64,000 nt of DNA. Origin: Pseudomonas sp. FP2335 (GTDB lineage Bacteria; Pseudomonadota; Gammaproteobacteria; Pseudomonadales; Pseudomonadaceae). Positions within the stretch are counted from its first letter, which is position 1, and the number at the start of each line of letters is the position of its first letter. The DNA lies in contig NZ_CP117437.1 in the NCBI RefSeq assembly GCF_030687535.1, positions 248,001 to 312,000 of the forward strand. Reading direction: 5' to 3'. Positions 35,789 through 44,762 of the stretch are shown here, one piece after another. Both the position numbers and the translations under genes were made by a program. Under the pieces are notes generated by a model. It did no database searches, was not told the DNA's origin, and worked only from the letters and a program-made list of their open reading frames with translations.

Positions 35789-36586
35789 TTACGGGTGCAT
35801 GACGCTCAGGCGGCTGATCAGTGGCACGCGCTGAAACAGTCCGAAAACCGGCGCCGTCACCCGTAGCAACCCCTGCGATACTTTCGCCGCAAACGGTGTG
35901 TAATACCCCCACCCCAAAGCCAACAGCGCCAGCAATACACCACCGATGTAATCGTCCTGCCCCCAATGCGCGCCCGCCACCAGGCGCGGCATCATGAACA
36001 GCAGCGCCAGGCCCCAGATCACCAGCAGCTGGCCGATACGCTTGGTGAACACCGTCATGAACATCGCCCAGATCAACAGTACCGAGGCATGGTCCCCCGG
36101 AAAACTCTGGCTCGAACGGTCTTTGAGCTCCCAGGTCTTCTCCAGCCCGGGAAAGTAGTCGCTCATCTGAATGGCCCCGCTGATCACCATCGACGGGCTA
36201 CTGTGTTGCCAGCCCATGTGTGCCGCAAGTTTGGAAAACAGCATGCGGATAAACAGCAACAGCAACAAAATGCCGACAAAACCTAACAGCGCCTGGCGTA
36301 CCTGCACGGCGTTGAAGACCCAGTCGCCGCGAATCAGCAGCATCAGCAGAATCACGCCGACCACTGCATCAAACGGTCGCAGACTGGCCACGGCCCATAC
36401 GTGCAGCCAGCTTGAGTGGGTTGCCAGCGGATCATTGAGCAGATGAAACAGCCATTCGTCGAAAACCACACACAGCATCTGGCCCGTGGGCCACAGCCAA
36501 AAACACAGCAGTCCGATTGCGAGTAGATTGCAAACGGCCCATCGCCCGAGGTTCCACTTGGCTTGGAACAAACCCGGATTGTTCAT
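35789..36586 (-). CDS. PAP2-family membrane phosphatase
   Basis: 265 residues with about six membrane helices. Two of the three PAP2 phosphatase motifs are clear: SFPGDHAS (about residues 160-167, with the catalytic His) and RLVAGAHWGQDD (Arg-x5-His-x3-Asp). The first motif is less standard (KDRSSQ in place of KxxxxxxRP). Family members dephosphorylate lipids such as undecaprenyl pyrophosphate or modify lipid A. Substrate unknown. Located between hslR and hslO as in related genomes. Confidence 0.82.
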   Translation of the reverse strand: MNNPGLFQAKWNLGRWAVCNLLAIGLLCFWLWPTGQMLCVVFDEWLFHLLNDPLATHSSWLHVWAVASLRPFDAVVGVILLMLLIRGDWVFNAVQVRQALLGFVGILLLLLFIRMLFSKLAAHMGWQHSSPSMVISGAIQMSDYFPGLEKTWELKDRSSQSFPGDHASVLLIWAMFMTVFTKRIGQLLVIWGLALLFMMPRLVAGAHWGQDDYIGGVLLALLALGWGYYTPFAAKVSQGLLRVTAPVFGLFQRVPLISRLSVMHP

Positions 36587-36690
36587 AAACTGTCCCCCAT
36601 CGCTCTAAAAAACCGCACCAAATTGGTGCTAAAGCGTTTAATTCTATAAACCTTGTAATCAATTTGTCATCAATTCAGATACCCAGACCT

Positions 36691-37593
36691 ATGACTGATC
36701 TACCGGATACCGACTTCACCCAACGCTTCATCTTCGACGAGACCGACGCCCGTGGCGAACTGGTCTCGCTGGAGCGCAGCTACGCCGAAGTCCTCGCCAA
36801 GCACCCCTATCCGGAGCCGGTCGCGCAATTGCTCGGTGAGCTGATGGCGGCGGCTGCGCTGCTGGTGGGCACCATGAAGTTCGACGGCTTGCTGATCCTG
36901 CAGGCCCGTTCCGAAGGCCCTGTCCCATTGCTGATGATCGAATGCTCCAGTGAGCGCGACATCCGTGGCCTGGCCCGTTACGAGGCCGACCAGATCGCCC
37001 CGGACGCAACCCTGTCCGACCTGATGCCCAACGGCGTATTGGCGCTCACCGTCGATCCGACCGAAGGCCAGCGCTACCAGGGTATCGTCGACCTCGACGG
37101 CGAGACCCTGTCGGACTGCTTCACCAACTATTTCGTGATGTCCCAGCAAGTGGGCACTAAGTTCTGGCTCAACGCCGACGGCCATCGCGCCCGTGGCCTG
37201 CTGCTGCAACAACTGCCGGCTGACCGCATCAAGGACGACGACGATCGCGCCGAAAGCTGGCGCGGCCTCACCGCCCTGGCCGGTACGCTCACGGCTGAGG
37301 AACTGCTGGGCCTGAGCAACGAAACCATCCTGCACCGCCTGTACCACGAAGAAGCTGTGCGCCTGTTCGACGCACAGTCCCTGCGCTTCAATTGCAGCTG
37401 CTCACGCGAGCGCTCGGCCAATGCGCTGGTCAGCCTGGGCCTGGAAGATGCACAGAATCTGGTGGTGGAACACGGCGGCAATATCGAGATCGACTGCCAG
37501 TTCTGTAATGAACGTTACCTGTTTGATGCCGCCGATGTAGCCCAATTGTTCGCTGGCGCAGGTATCGACACCCCTTCTGATACCCGCCACTAA
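36691..37593 (+). CDS. hslO: Hsp33 redox-activated chaperone
   Basis: 300 residues from the ATG at 36691; a TTG at 36664 is rejected. The C-terminal zinc/redox centre has Cys235-x-Cys237 (NCSCS) and Cys269-x2-Cys272 (DCQFCN), the defining CxC...CxxC pattern. Under oxidation with heat the cysteines form disulfides, release zinc and activate the holdase. Functionally paired with Hsp15 in stress protection. No good ribosome site is visible. Confidence 0.95.
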   Translation: MTDLPDTDFTQRFIFDETDARGELVSLERSYAEVLAKHPYPEPVAQLLGELMAAAALLVGTMKFDGLLILQARSEGPVPLLMIECSSERDIRGLARYEADQIAPDATLSDLMPNGVLALTVDPTEGQRYQGIVDLDGETLSDCFTNYFVMSQQVGTKFWLNADGHRARGLLLQQLPADRIKDDDDRAESWRGLTALAGTLTAEELLGLSNETILHRLYHEEAVRLFDAQSLRFNCSCSRERSANALVSLGLEDAQNLVVEHGGNIEIDCQFCNERYLFDAADVAQLFAGAGIDTPSDTRH

Positions 37594-37680
37594 AACGTTT
37601 AAGCACAGGTAAATCACCTGACAAACGCCGGATTAGCGCAGTTCTGACGGGAGGGCCCTACTTTTTTTGGGCTTTTCTGG

Positions 37681-37730
37681 CATAATCCGGCCCACTTTTT
37701 TCGCGGTAGTAGTGCGCAACTTTCTACTAC
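37681..37730 (+). promoter_or_regulatory. pckA upstream region with -10-like box and leader hairpin
   Basis: CATAAT (37681-37686) is a plausible -10 box. Just downstream, GTAGTAG (37706-37712) and CTACTAC (37724-37730) form a 7-bp stem around an 11-base loop, which would lie in the 5' leader about 40 bases before the pckA start. It could be a regulator site or an RNA hairpin. Confidence 0.4.
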
Positions 37731-37772
37731 AAAACGTTTGGAGCACTCGGCCATAGGCCGACGGGGAACCTC

Positions 37773-39314
37773 ATGACGCAAGCCAATAACGCCGTATACA
37801 CCGATCTGAGTGTTGACGATCTGGTCAAAGAAGCCCTGCAGCGCGGTGAAGGCGTGCTTGCCGATACTGGCGCGCTGGTCGTAGAAACCGGTCACCGCAC
37901 CGGTCGTTCGCCAGTCGATCGTTTCATCGTTGAAGAGCCAACCACCCAGGACGCCATCGCCTGGGGCCCGATCAACCGCAAGTTCCCGGCCGACAAGTTC
38001 GATGCGCTGTGGGCTCGCGTCGAGGCCTTCAACAATGCGCAAGAGCATTTCGTTTCCCACGTTCACGTAGGGGCTGCCGAAGACCACTACCTGGCCGTGA
38101 AAATGACCACCCAGACTGCCTGGCAGAACCTGTTCGGTCGTTGCCTGTTCATCAACCCGGCCCAGTACAACCCTGCCGGTCGCGATGAATGGCAAGTGCT
38201 CAACGTGGCCAACTTCGAGTGCGTGCCAGAGCGTGACGGCACCAACTCCGACGGTTGCGTGATCCTCAACTTCGCACAGAAGAAAGTGCTGATCGCCGGC
38301 ATGCGTTACGCCGGTGAGATGAAAAAAGCCATGTTCTCGGTGCAGAACTTCCTGCTGCCGGCTTCCGACGTGCTGCCTATGCACTGCGCCGCCAACATCG
38401 GCGAAGCGGGCGACGTAACCCTGTTCTTCGGTCTGTCGGGCACGGGTAAAACCACCCTGTCCGCCGACGAAAGCCGTTACCTGATCGGTGACGACGAACA
38501 CGGCTGGGGCGAAGGCGTGGTGTTCAACATCGAAGGCGGTTGCTATGCCAAGTGCATCGACCTGTCCGAGAAGAACGAGCCGGTCATCTGGAAAGCCATC
38601 AAGCACGGCGCCGTGCTGGAAAACGTTGTCATCGACGACGCCAAGCACGCGGACTACACCAATGTCAGCCTGACCCAGAACAGCCGCGCAGCCTACCCGC
38701 TGGAGCACGTTGCCAAGCGTTCCGAGAAAAACCTGGGCGGCGAGCCAAACGCGGTGATCTTCCTGACCTGCGACCTGACCGGCGTTCTGCCGCCCGTGTC
38801 GATCCTCAGTGAAGAACAAGCGGCCTACCACTTCCTGTCCGGCTACACCGCACTGGTGGGCTCGACCGAAATGGGTTCCGGCGGCGGCATCAAGTCGACC
38901 TTCTCCACCTGCTTCGGCGCGCCGTTCTTCCCGCGTCCGGCTGGTGAATACGCCGAGCTGCTGATCAAGCGCATCCGCGGCTTCGGCTCCAAGGTCTACC
39001 TGGTCAACACCGGCTGGACCGGCGGCGGCTACGGCGTTGGCAACCGCTTCAACATCCCGACCACTCGTGGCGTGATCGCAGCGATCCAGAGCGGCGCGTT
39101 GGTCGGTGCACAAACCGAACACCTCGACACCATCAACCTCGACGTGCCACTGGCCGTACCGGGCGTTGAGACTGGCCTGTTGAACCCACGTAACACCTGG
39201 GCTGACAAGGCTGCCTACGACGAAGCAGCGAAGGCGCTGGCTGGCCTGTTCATCGAGAACTTCAAGAAGTTTGACGTGAGCGATGCGATCAAGGCTGCCG
39301 GTCCTCAGTTGTAA
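37773..39314 (+). CDS. pckA: Phosphoenolpyruvate carboxykinase (ATP)
   Basis: 513 residues. The kinase-1a P-loop is [11 protein letters not shown] (from Gly220), the metal/PEP-binding GDDEHGW follows, and the adenine region ends in [12 protein letters not shown]. It converts oxaloacetate and ATP to phosphoenolpyruvate, CO2 and ADP, the entry step of gluconeogenesis on organic acids. This fits the C4-dicarboxylate system encoded later in the window. Codon use is strongly biased (highly expressed gene). A clear terminator follows the stop. Confidence 0.96.
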   Translation: MTQANNAVYTDLSVDDLVKEALQRGEGVLADTGALVVETGHRTGRSPVDRFIVEEPTTQDAIAWGPINRKFPADKFDALWARVEAFNNAQEHFVSHVHVGAAEDHYLAVKMTTQTAWQNLFGRCLFINPAQYNPAGRDEWQVLNVANFECVPERDGTNSDGCVILNFAQKKVLIAGMRYAGEMKKAMFSVQNFLLPASDVLPMHCAANIGEAGDVTLFFGLSGTGKTTLSADESRYLIGDDEHGWGEGVVFNIEGGCYAKCIDLSEKNEPVIWKAIKHGAVLENVVIDDAKHADYTNVSLTQNSRAAYPLEHVAKRSEKNLGGEPNAVIFLTCDLTGVLPPVSILSEEQAAYHFLSGYTALVGSTEMGSGGGIKSTFSTCFGAPFFPRPAGEYAELLIKRIRGFGSKVYLVNTGWTGGGYGVGNRFNIPTTRGVIAAIQSGALVGAQTEHLDTINLDVPLAVPGVETGLLNPRNTWADKAAYDEAAKALAGLFIENFKKFDVSDAIKAAGPQL

Positions 39315-39329
39315 GATTCGGTAGTTGTG

Positions 39330-39359
39330 AAAAAGCCGCCTCTTGTAGGCGGCTTTTTT
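39330..39359 (+). terminator. Rho-independent terminator of pckA
   Basis: AAAAAGCCGCC and GGCGGCTTTTT form an 11-bp stem with a 7-base loop followed by a T-run, 16 bases after the pckA stop. The A-run on the other side lets it also serve the convergent DMT permease gene. Confidence 0.92.
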
Positions 39360-39371
39360 GTGCGCGACAGG

Positions 39372-40235
39372 TCAGTCGGCGATGTGCAAAACCACGGCCC
39401 CGACCAGCACCAGCACGACCCCCAGAATTTGCACGGCCGACAAGCGCTCCTTGAAAAACACAAACCCCAAGATCGCCGCAATCCCCCCCGACAACGTACT
39501 GATCACCGTCACCACCGACACCGACCCCGCCATCGCCCCCCACGAAAACGCCGAGAACCCACCCAGGTTCATCAAGCTCGCGCCGGTCAGCGTCGCACAG
39601 TTTTTCAGCGGCGGGATTTTCAGACCGTCCTTGATCTTCAGCACCATCACCACCAGCACGCACAGGCCCACCAGGTAACCCAACCACAACATGGTGATCG
39701 GCCCCAGCGCCGGCAATGTATAGCGGCCTTGCAGCCAGAAGCTGGTGCCGTACAGCGTTGCCGCGAGCATGGCGTAGATGATGGACAGCCGCGGGTTGTT
39801 GTGAGGGACGTCGTTGTCCTTGTGGATGCTGGAGAGGATCACGCCAATCACGCACAGCGCGATGCAGCCCAGTTGCGTCAGGCTGATGTGTTCACCGCTG
39901 GCCCAGGACAGCAGCGTGGTGACTACGCCGTAGGACGTCACCAGCGGTGCGACGATGGCAGCCTTGCCCAGGGCGAACGCCTTGGACAGTGCGAGAGCGC
40001 CGGAGACGGTGAGCAGGGCGGCGGTGATGCCCAGTAGCCAGACGCTCAGCGCTGCATCGAGGGATTTGACGAGGAAGGTCGGGAAGATGACCAGCAACAG
40101 GGTCATGATCAAAAAGCCCAGGGCCTGGCCGAAGTACACCGCGCGCTTGACCCCGACGGCACGGGCGTTGAGGCCCACGAGAAAGTCCGTGCCGCCCCAG
40201 AGCAGGGCGGCCAGCAGGCCCATTGTTACGTCCAT
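39372..40235 (-). CDS. DMT-superfamily (EamA) permease
   Basis: 287 residues with ten predicted membrane helices in two repeated halves of five, the EamA drug/metabolite transporter layout. It begins MDVTMGLLAALLWGGTDFLV, the typical first helix with GxxxW. The solute is not predictable. Convergent with pckA and separated from the next leftward genes by a REPIN. Confidence 0.85.
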   Translation of the reverse strand: MDVTMGLLAALLWGGTDFLVGLNARAVGVKRAVYFGQALGFLIMTLLLVIFPTFLVKSLDAALSVWLLGITAALLTVSGALALSKAFALGKAAIVAPLVTSYGVVTTLLSWASGEHISLTQLGCIALCVIGVILSSIHKDNDVPHNNPRLSIIYAMLAATLYGTSFWLQGRYTLPALGPITMLWLGYLVGLCVLVVMVLKIKDGLKIPPLKNCATLTGASLMNLGGFSAFSWGAMAGSVSVVTVISTLSGGIAAILGFVFFKERLSAVQILGVVLVLVGAVVLHIAD

Positions 40236-40284
40236 GTAAGGTCCTTGTTGGTTCGTGCGCGGCTTGCCAGATTAGCGCAGATCG

Positions 40285-40377
40285 AATGTGGGAGCGGGCT
40301 TGCTCGCGAATGCTGTATTTCAGTTGGAGGTGTATCGGCTGACACTCCGTATTCGCGGGCAAGCCCGCTCCCACATT
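40285..40377. repeat. REPIN
   Basis: Inverted REP pair. The left half is of the GCTTGCTCGCGA form and the right half of the TCGCGGGCAAGC form, so the two halves are not perfectly matched. Confidence 0.85.
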
Positions 40378-40409
40378 GGAACGTTGTTGTGCTTTGGGTC
40401 TGCGCTCAA

Positions 40410-41039
40410 TCAGCTCAGGTTTTCCAAGGTCTGTGTGTCCCATCTTTGCGTCTTGATCGCCAGGTACAACATGCCGATGGTCAGCGGGATTTTGTCGCCG
40501 CGACCCTTGGCGCGATGCTTCAGGAATACATCGAACACCGGCGGGTTGAAGTAGCGATAGGCGTCGTAGTCGCCCATATCGAGCGCAAATTCCTCTTCAA
40601 CGGCTTCTATGAACTGCTTGGCCTCTGCACCGTCGCAACCGAGGTCGAAGTTGATCGCGGTTTGCAGGCGCAGGGTCTTGTGTTTCGGCAGGCCGATTTC
40701 TTCGTGCAGCAGTTGCAGGAGTTGCTGCATCGCGAGGTCTTCGGGGAAGTCGGGGGCGAGGTTCATGGTGGGGGCACGCAGGAGTGGGTGAGGGGGATGG
40801 TCGCGTTGCAGGCGGTATTTGTTTCGGGTGATGAAGAGGGCCAAGCCTATCAAGAATACGAAGACAGGTAGGAAGGGCATTCTGAGGATCACCGCTACGT
40901 AGGGTAGTAGGAACGTTAAAGTGAGCCCGGTCACGAGAAATGTGAGTGCGAAACGCTTTCTGAGGGTGGGGTCTGTGATTTGGTGATGCAGCACCAAATA
41001 CGTGATGAAAAAAAATACGGATTGAAGGTACATGGCCAT
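40410..41039 (-). CDS. Membrane-anchored DUF1493-family protein
   Basis: 209 residues. The N-terminal 75 residues contain about three hydrophobic helices (MAMYLQSVFFFITYLVL, then ALTFLVTGLTLTFLLPYVA, FLPVFVFLIGLALFI). The C-terminal half resembles DUF1493, a small acyl-carrier-like domain (LGCDGAEAKQFIEAVEEEF, then PLTIGMLYLAIKTQRWD). DUF1493 proteins are usually soluble and about 110 residues, so the membrane fusion is less usual. Function unknown. It follows the next orphan gene by 4 bases, suggesting an operon. ATG at 41033 is an alternative start. Confidence 0.7.
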   Translation of the reverse strand: MAMYLQSVFFFITYLVLHHQITDPTLRKRFALTFLVTGLTLTFLLPYVAVILRMPFLPVFVFLIGLALFITRNKYRLQRDHPPHPLLRAPTMNLAPDFPEDLAMQQLLQLLHEEIGLPKHKTLRLQTAINFDLGCDGAEAKQFIEAVEEEFALDMGDYDAYRYFNPPVFDVFLKHRAKGRGDKIPLTIGMLYLAIKTQRWDTQTLENLS

Positions 41040-41043
41040 GCAA

Positions 41044-41514
41044 CTAAGGCTCTTCCGAGTAGATATGCATCGAGAGTGTTGAGTGCTGAGGGCCTATCCC
41101 TCCTTTCACGCTGGCCTCAAGACCTATGATGATGTCACCCGTGTGATATTTGCGAAGCTTGTTCGAAATCGTATCGCCAACAAAGCCAGCAGTTACCGCT
41201 GAAATGACAATTCCTGGCGTTGAAATAGCTCCGGAAATTATTTGTTTGATGAGGATGTTTTGGTCGTTTAACCGATCAGCTTGATTTCGTCTCAACGGAT
41301 TCGAAATTGCGACTGTGATCTCGCATGGAAAATCCTTAGCCAGCATTTTTTCGTACAGATTGCGTATTTGATCGCGAACTTGCTGGGCTGCTGTTTTGGC
41401 TTCCGGTAGGCAAAGGTTGGCTAAAGCGTGTCGATTGCCAGGCAAAACAGTGAAGCGAATCACCTTGAAAATGACGCCATAGTGACCGATGTGTTGAGTC
41501 TTTTCGATGTGCAT
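41044..41514 (-). CDS. Hypothetical protein upstream of the DUF1493 gene
   Basis: 156 residues, not recognised. It has one moderately hydrophobic glycine-rich stretch (ISGAISTPGIVISAVTAGFV, about residues 93-112) that could insert in a membrane, with mixed charged regions on both sides. Base composition is noticeably lower in GC than the core genes, suggesting acquisition. It is the first gene of a two-gene unit with the DUF1493 protein. A toxin/immunity or membrane-stress role is only speculation. Confidence 0.55.
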   Translation of the reverse strand: MHIEKTQHIGHYGVIFKVIRFTVLPGNRHALANLCLPEAKTAAQQVRDQIRNLYEKMLAKDFPCEITVAISNPLRRNQADRLNDQNILIKQIISGAISTPGIVISAVTAGFVGDTISNKLRKYHTGDIIIGLEASVKGGIGPQHSTLSMHIYSEEP

Positions 41515-41694
41515 GAGGCCTTGCCCCGAAACTTTATAAGGCGCTAGTTTCGGTCAGGCAAAGGTGATTTTTGTAGAGCTAAGGAAGGGTGTTTTAAGCA
41601 GTTTCGGAGGAGGATGGCACGGCATTTGGCGGTTTCTTACAGGTGTTTCCGATTGCATGGTTTGACGTGAATCGTTTGGACGAAATTGGTTATT

Positions 41695-41784
41695 TGTGGG
41701 AGCCGAGTTTGTCCACGATGACGGTGGGACAGTTGGGGAAATACGGACCGATACACCTCCATCGCAGGCAAGCCAGCTCCCACA
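41695..41784. repeat. Decayed REPIN
   Basis: Recognisable ends TTGTGGGAGC and CAGGCAAGCCAGCTCCCACA, but the left copy has several changes (GCCGAGTTTGTCCACGATG). It lies in the 273-base gap 41515-41787, which otherwise shows no gene. Confidence 0.7.
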
Positions 41785-41787
41785 GAT

Positions 41788-42144
41788 TTAGCCGTGTGGC
41801 TGGTTAGGTTGCTTTGGTGTTTCGGCCGCCGGTTGCAGCTGTACATGCTGTGCAGCTTCCAGCAAATCACAGCCATCCTGGACGAGGAGGTATAGCGCGT
41901 TTGTGATGTGGGATATGTCTTTGAGGTCGGCGTGTTCGAAGGTCATGCAGGAGAAGGTTTCCAGCAAGTCGGTGGCAGCGCGGATGCGTTGGTGGGCGGC
42001 GGACTGAATGTCTTCAGCGGTAGCTTGGGTGTCTATGAGTAGCGGATGAGTATCTGTGAAATTGGTACGCAACTGACGATAGCGGTCCATCGTTTCAATT
42101 ATTTGCATTTGAAGGTACTCGGTTTGCTGTTGGGTAACCGACAT
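41788..42144 (-). CDS. Small DUF6124/DUF3077-like protein
   Basis: 118 residues from the ATG at 42144; the frame is open further upstream but the extension looks non-coding. Its C-terminal part (HQRIRAATDLLETFSCMTFE and ALYLLVQDGCDLLEAAQ) resembles small Pseudomonas proteins annotated as DUF3077/DUF6124, which occur in several copies per genome and have no known function. Largely helical, no membrane segment. Family call is by resemblance only. Ribosome site weak. Confidence 0.5.
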   Translation of the reverse strand: MSVTQQQTEYLQMQIIETMDRYRQLRTNFTDTHPLLIDTQATAEDIQSAAHQRIRAATDLLETFSCMTFEHADLKDISHITNALYLLVQDGCDLLEAAQHVQLQPAAETPKQPNQPHG

Positions 42145-42322
42145 CACCGTGGCCAAACGGTGGGTGGCGGACTGTGCGCGGGTTGGCCAGCCGGAAACAG
42201 CACTCCGACACGTCCGAAGACGTCCCCCACACAGCCGCCATAGCACTGCGATACGAGACGATAGACGTTCGAAGAGTAAGTAATGGCACTTATGTGTGCT
42301 GTTTTTCGGGTGACCAAACCCG

Positions 42323-42342
42323 GTCGCTGATTTGGCAGCGAC
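42323..42342. other. Short perfect hairpin upstream of the DUF6124-like gene
   Basis: GTCGCTG and CAGCGAC form a 7-bp stem with loop ATTTGG, in the 265-base gap between the Fic gene and the DUF6124-like gene. It may be a leader RNA hairpin or a repeat. No gene is supported in 42145-42409. Confidence 0.35.
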
Positions 42343-42409
42343 GAAGCGAACCTTAGAAGTGAGTCAGTTTCCGGGCAATAAACAGATGGTTTAACTGGGC
42401 GGGGTTCGA

Positions 42410-43009
42410 TCAGGCGCCAACAGGCCTGCTGATACACCGCTCAAAAATCGCCTCCAACCCCCGGTAATCACACGCCACCGCATCAATATTCGCCGGCACC
42501 CATGCGGCATGTTTCACCAGCCACCAGTTCACTGAAAACCCCGCATTCACGATGATCTGTTCAAACAAAATCCGCTGCGCCCGCCCGTTGCCTTCGCGGA
42601 AGGGGTGAATAACGTTGAGGTCGCCGTACGCCTCGGCAATCTGCGTCACCAGCTCGGACTGAGTCGCGCCCACGTACCAGTTGGCCGCTTCCATATGCCG
42701 GATGATTTTCGCCGCTTCCGGTGGGATACGTTCCGGGGTGCAGAACAGGGTGTCGCCTTTCTGGATGTTGACGCTGCGCAACTCGCCGGCCCAGTCGTAG
42801 AGGTCGTCGAACAGGATGTGGTGGATGTGCTGCAGGCGATCGAGGTCGTAGGGCGGAGGGAAGAGCGGGAGGTTGCCTACGGCGATTTCGGAGAGTTCCC
42901 GCTCAGCCTGGTGCAGGCGGGCTTCGTCGTGCAAATCGAGGCGGTTGCGCAGCACGCTGCTACCGGGATAGCAGTACGGGTCCTGGCCGACGCCATATTT
43001 GTCGAGCAT
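42410..43009 (-). CDS. fic: Fic-family AMP-transferase toxin
   Basis: 199 residues. The catalytic Fic motif HPFREGNGR is at residues 135-143, complete with His135 and the phosphate-binding loop, so the enzyme should be active. The flap and N-terminal layout (YDLDRLQHIHHILFDDLYDWAG) match class I Fic toxins of the VbhT/FicT type, whose inhibitory helix is a separate antitoxin. In P. fluorescens a related Fic-1 adenylylates GyrB and stops replication. The ATG overlaps the antitoxin stop as ATGA. Confidence 0.92.
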   Translation of the reverse strand: MLDKYGVGQDPYCYPGSSVLRNRLDLHDEARLHQAERELSEIAVGNLPLFPPPYDLDRLQHIHHILFDDLYDWAGELRSVNIQKGDTLFCTPERIPPEAAKIIRHMEAANWYVGATQSELVTQIAEAYGDLNVIHPFREGNGRAQRILFEQIIVNAGFSVNWWLVKHAAWVPANIDAVACDYRGLEAIFERCISRPVGA

Positions 43010-43179
43010 CAGCGTGGGGTGTCGCGGTACTTGGCAAGGACGGCTTCGCGGGTCGGCAGGGGTTTGTCGACGTCGGCCGGTTGGGTGTCGAACCCTTCCA
43101 GGCGCAGGCTGGCCAGGTAATTGGAACGGCGGATCTTGTGGTAATGATCCTGTTTTTGCTCAAACGTCAGTTCGCTCAT
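43009..43179 (-). CDS. yhfG: YhfG-type antitoxin of the Fic protein
   Basis: 56 residues from the ATG at 43179. It carries the inhibitory motif S/T-x-x-x-E-G/N as Ser24-LRL-Glu28-Gly29 within NYLASLRLEGF. In class I Fic systems the glutamate reaches into the ATP site of the toxin and blocks AMP transfer. It precedes fic with a 4-base overlap, the usual antitoxin-first order. Confidence 0.88.
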   Translation of the reverse strand: MSELTFEQKQDHYHKIRRSNYLASLRLEGFDTQPADVDKPLPTREAVLAKYRDTPR

Positions 43180-43354
43180 CGCAGCGTACTCCTGGGTAGC
43201 AAGGCTTGATTGTAGCGCAATGCTTCCGAGGGCAGGCGCGATAAAAACCACGTCACATTTTGTACAAATAAACTGCCAGCTCGCTGAATTCAGCGTATGT
43301 TGCAGCGCAAAATCTTGTAGGGCGATTCCGCCCACTACTTAAAGGGAGTTAAGC

Positions 43355-44530
43355 ATGGGTTTGCTGCGTGTCGCTTCGGCGATGTCATTGTGTGCGGTAG
43401 CGTTTTCCGTCCAGGCCGAACAGTTGCCGATCGAAGTGCTCAGCGCGGTGGTCAAGGATCAGAAAATCGCTGACGCCGAAGTGCTGCTGCAACGCAACGG
43501 CGCACAGAACGTGGTGGGTCGTACCAACGCGCAAGGCCAGGTGACGCTCACCAGCGAAGGCGCCGATGATGGCAGCAGCCTGCTGATCATCAAGAAGCCT
43601 GGCTATTCCAACCTGGTGGTGAAGTGCCCGTGCAAGGGCATGACCTATGCGGTCAGCCCGGTGATGGAAAACCTCGACGGCCTGCGTGTGGTGCTGACGT
43701 GGGGCAAGACCCCGGAAGACCTCGATTCCCACATGATCTTCCCCGGCAACAATATCTACTTCGAAAACAAGCAAGGTACCGACGCCGAGCTGGACGTGGA
43801 CGACGTTGACAGCTACGGCCCGGAAACCATCACCCTGCAGAAAAAACACTACGGCGAAAGCTACGTGTATGCGGTGCATGACTTCACCAACGGCAGCAAT
43901 CCAAGCTCGCGCCAGCTGTCCAACAGCGAGGCCAAGGTGTTTGTGTATATGGGCCAATCGCTGGTACGTACCTACTACGTGCCGCAGAACCGCACCGGCA
44001 ACCTGTGGACAGTATTCCGCATGACCGGCAGCGGCGACTTCCAGGACATCAACACCTTCACCGGCGTGACTGTGGACGCGGCGAACGTGCTGAACGAAGT
44101 CAAGCCGTTGCTGGATGACAGCGTGGCGGTCTCGGCAGTGGCGGTCAGCTCCTCCGCACAAACCGATGCGAAACGTCTTAACCTGCAAGGTGAAGCGGCC
44201 TACCAGGCTGGCAAGCTGGACCAGGCGATCGACCTGTTCCGCCAAGCCATCGAGCTGGACAATGGCTTCGGCAAGGCCTACGGCAACCTGGGCCTGGCCT
44301 ATCAGAAGGCTGGCAACACCGCCGAGTCGATCTGGGCCAACCGCAAGGCCATCGCTTTGGCGACTGGTGCGAATGCCCCTACCGTGCGTGCAGGGTCTTA
44401 CTACAACATTGCGCGGATCTATGAAGCGGCCGGGCAGTTCCAGGATGCGTTGCGTCACTACCAGTTGGCCAAGGAACAGAAAGCCAATCCGGTGTATGAC
44501 ACGGCGATTGAGCGGGTGAAAAACCGCTGA
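43355..44530 (+). CDS. Secreted protein with carboxypeptidase-regulatory, DUF2135-like and TPR segments
   Basis: 391 residues with a signal peptide (MGLLRVASAMSLCAVAFSVQ, cleaved near QAE) and AAAGGGAG ahead of the ATG. Residues about 25-100 look like a carboxypeptidase regulatory-like beta domain. Residues about 110-240 resemble the DUF2135/YfaP fold (VVLTWGKTPEDLDSHMIFPG, YVYAVHDFTNGS). The C-terminal part has TPR-like repeats (AAYQAGKLDQAIDLFRQAIE, AYGNLGLAYQKAGNTAESIW, YYNIARIYEAAGQFQDALRH). Periplasmic; probably a protein-binding scaffold. Exact role unknown. Confidence 0.75.
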   Translation: MGLLRVASAMSLCAVAFSVQAEQLPIEVLSAVVKDQKIADAEVLLQRNGAQNVVGRTNAQGQVTLTSEGADDGSSLLIIKKPGYSNLVVKCPCKGMTYAVSPVMENLDGLRVVLTWGKTPEDLDSHMIFPGNNIYFENKQGTDAELDVDDVDSYGPETITLQKKHYGESYVYAVHDFTNGSNPSSRQLSNSEAKVFVYMGQSLVRTYYVPQNRTGNLWTVFRMTGSGDFQDINTFTGVTVDAANVLNEVKPLLDDSVAVSAVAVSSSAQTDAKRLNLQGEAAYQAGKLDQAIDLFRQAIELDNGFGKAYGNLGLAYQKAGNTAESIWANRKAIALATGANAPTVRAGSYYNIARIYEAAGQFQDALRHYQLAKEQKANPVYDTAIERVKNR

Positions 44531-44562
44531 TTCACCGGTAATACAGAAATACAGATCTAAAC

Positions 44563-44594
44563 AATGTGGGAAGGGGCTGGCCCCCTCCCACATT
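44563..44594. repeat. Short palindrome, single REP-like hairpin
   Basis: ATGTGGGAAGGGGC and GCCCCCTCCCACAT flank a tiny loop. It is a minimal REP-like element and probably also ends the TPR-protein transcript. Confidence 0.6.
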
Positions 44595-44762
44595 TGGTTT
44601 GCGGTGCTCCTGCAAAACCTGGTGAAACATCCCACTTCGGCCCTGCGCCATCCCCGCCCTGTGTATCATCCTGTCTCTTTTTTCCATGCGACCTTTCTCG
44701 ATGCGCTGAGATTTGCGGACTATGTTTTTGAGCCTACTCAGCGGTCAATGGAGTGACAGCTT

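Noticed and set aside
37614..39122. 502-codon frame opposite pckA
   Set aside because: Antisense to a strongly biased, clearly expressed gene.
42174..42356. 60-codon plus-strand frame between the DUF6124-like and Fic genes
   Set aside because: No ribosome site, no similarity to a known family, and it crosses a hairpin; not enough support for a gene.
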